From: CAZMJG01 sp964576365
GTDB taxonomy: Bacteria > Patescibacteriota > Microgenomatia > UBA1406 > GWC2-37-13
Length of the DNA: 5,720 nt
Assembly: GCA_964576365.1 (NCBI GenBank)
Contig: CAZNUT010000053.1
Location: forward strand, 1 to 5,720
Direction: 5' to 3'
Within the stretch, counting starts at the first letter, position 1, and each line of letters starts with the position of its first letter. A program made the translations under genes and the position numbers. The notes under the pieces are model-generated. The model saw nothing but the letters and a program-made list of their open reading frames with translations, did not search any database and was not told where the DNA came from. Of this stretch, positions 4,297 through 5,720 are shown in pieces.

Positions 4297-5720
4297 ATGT
4301 ATAAACTTACCAAGATTGTCGCGACTATCGGACCGTCATGTGACTCTCCTGACGCGATAAAAACCCTCATAGAACACGGAGTAAATGTGTTCCGCTTTAA
4401 TTTTAAACATAATACTGTCGAGTGGCACAGCAATCTCATAGAGCGTGTGAACAAAGTTGCTGCAGATATGGGTGTGCATATCGGCACACTTATTGATCTG
4501 CAAGGACCTGAAATCCGCATAAACATGCCAGTCGATAAAATAGATATAAAAGAAGGTGAGTTGCTTCTTTTTGGTGAAGAGGCTTTTAAGATGAAGGAAA
4601 AAGGCTTTTCTATGACCCATCCCCAGATCATTGAACACTTAAAGGATGGACAGAAAATGCTCGCAGATGACGGTTATTACTCCTTTACTGTCGTAAAAAA
4701 AGATAAAAAAACATACCTGCGTTGTGAAACGACAGGTGTTTTGCCGACACGAAAAACACTGAATATTCCCGGCGCAGACTTCCCTTTTCCTGTACTGATT
4801 GAGAGAGATTTTGATGGGCTCAAACTGGCGGCACGCCACGATATTGATTTTATTGCTCTTTCATTTGTACGAAGCGCTGCAGATTTACGGGTCGTGCGTA
4901 AAGAAGCCAAAAAGCATGGTGTCAAAGGCAAGCTTGTCGCAAAGATCGAGACTCAAAAAGCGTTAAATGATCTGGATAAGATTATTGATGCGGCAGATGG
5001 AGTGATGGTGGCACGAGGAGATCTTGGAGTTGAGATTCCCATAGAGCAGGTGCCTTTTTACCAGAAAACTATCATCAAAAAATGTATGGTTCAGGGAAAA
5101 TTTGTCATCACTGCGACACAGATGCTTCAGTCTATGATTGAAAACCCATTTCCCACACGCGCCGAAATATCTGACATCGCAAACGCAGTCTATGATTTGA
5201 CGGACTGTATCATGCTTTCCGGAGAGACTGCAAGTGGCAAAAATCCAGTCAATGCCGTCGATGTAATGCGAAAAACATCTCTTTTTTATGAACCAAAATC
5301 AGACGAAGAGATGAAAGGCAAAATACAGTTTTCAGTAAGCGACACAAGTGCGATGGTGTGTGCGGCTGCCTATGAACTGTATCATAAATATGTATCGGTA
5401 AATCAACATATAGAAGCATTTATGGTATTTTCACAGACCGGAAATTCTGCTACATTGTTATCGCGTTATCGCCCCAAAGTACCTATTTTTGCTCTTACAC
5501 CAGATCGTGATGTATGTGAAAGTCTTGCTGTTAATTTTGGTGTATTTCCCATGATTTTTGATTATAAGGATTCAAACGAAGTGGATTTTAAAGAGTTAAA
5601 AAGAGCCCTGCTTTTATTACAGAAAAAGAAATTTATCAGAGAGAGATGTGGTAAGATCATCGTCGTTCATGGTGATCATTGGGGTCATGGTAGTGGAGCG
5701 ACGACGATACGAGTGATGTA
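4297..5720 (+). CDS. pyk: Pyruvate kinase (3' end at or just past the window edge)
   Basis: Cytosolic last step of glycolysis: phosphoenolpyruvate + ADP gives pyruvate + ATP. 474 codons are visible, and the next codon begins TA at the edge, which may be the stop; the family is usually about 470 residues. The TIM-barrel A domain starts with KIVATIGP (6-13) and contains RFNFKH (33-38), DLQGPEIR (67-74), catalytic K216 in AKIET with E218, the Mg-binding ARGDLGVE (239-246, D242), TATQM (272-276) and PTRAEISDIANAV (286-298), then LSGETASG. The B domain is about 75-165. The C-terminal domain (about 345-474) holds FSQTGNSATLLSRYRP and ends with GSGATTIRV. The ordinary potassium-site Ser is Lys37, and Leu68/Gln69 replace the usual Thr-Lys, while Glu72 is kept. 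The frame reads without interruption. It is transcribed from its own promoter, and no Shine-Dalgarno is seen. Confidence 0.96.
   Translation, partial: MYKLTKIVATIGPSCDSPDAIKTLIEHGVNVFRFNFKHNTVEWHSNLIERVNKVAADMGVHIGTLIDLQGPEIRINMPVDKIDIKEGELLLFGEEAFKMKEKGFSMTHPQIIEHLKDGQKMLADDGYYSFTVVKKDKKTYLRCETTGVLPTRKTLNIPGADFPFPVLIERDFDGLKLAARHDIDFIALSFVRSAADLRVVRKEAKKHGVKGKLVAKIETQKALNDLDKIIDAADGVMVARGDLGVEIPIEQVPFYQKTIIKKCMVQGKFVITATQMLQSMIENPFPTRAEISDIANAVYDLTDCIMLSGETASGKNPVNAVDVMRKTSLFYEPKSDEEMKGKIQFSVSDTSAMVCAAAYELYHKYVSVNQHIEAFMVFSQTGNSATLLSRYRPKVPIFALTPDRDVCESLAVNFGVFPMIFDYKDSNEVDFKELKRALLLLQKKKFIRERCGKIIVVHGDHWGHGSGATTIRVM

Noticed and set aside
4227..4931. Several - strand open frames under pyruvate kinase
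   Set aside because: They are shadows of the clearly conserved + strand kinase frame.

Overview
The window carries three recognisable enzyme genes, one surface-protein gene cut by the left edge, and two small membrane-protein genes of unknown function. The gene style suggests a Candidate Phyla Radiation (Patescibacteria, perhaps Microgenomates-like) bacterium or something similar: compact moderate-AT DNA, no Shine-Dalgarno sequence at a normal distance before any visible start, a surface protein with a Thr-Pro linker, and a short archaeal/Thermotoga-type SAH hydrolase. This assignment is an inference from style; there is no rRNA or marker gene in the window. TGA is used as a stop (4240-4242), so I see no sign of the TGA=Gly code.

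Layout. 3-1070 (+): the 3' part of a membrane-anchored protein with two tandem PsbP-like domains outside the cell. 1071-1285: a convergent intergenic region full of inverted repeats. 1286-2539 (-): S-adenosylhomocysteine hydrolase. 2660-3613 (-): PfkB-family kinase, probably adenosine kinase. 3680-3943 (-) and 4000-4242 (+): two divergent small Gly/Ala-rich, two-helix membrane proteins sharing a 56-bp control region that holds two 15-bp palindromes side by side. 4297 to the right edge (+): an almost complete pyruvate kinase.

How the genes fit together. The hydrolase splits S-adenosylhomocysteine (the by-product of SAM-dependent methylation) into adenosine and homocysteine, with an equilibrium that favours the reverse reaction. 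The adjacent kinase would remove adenosine as AMP and so pull the reaction forward. Pyruvate kinase supplies ATP from glycolysis and has its own promoter.

The points most worth a second look are: pyruvate kinase residues at the potassium site that mix the K+-dependent and K+-independent types, with a Lys where a K+-ligand Ser is expected; two promoters placed so that transcripts would start at or next to the AUG (leaderless); and the paired small membrane proteins with their double-palindrome control region. I did not find a CRISPR array, tRNA, rRNA, transposase or clear defence system.
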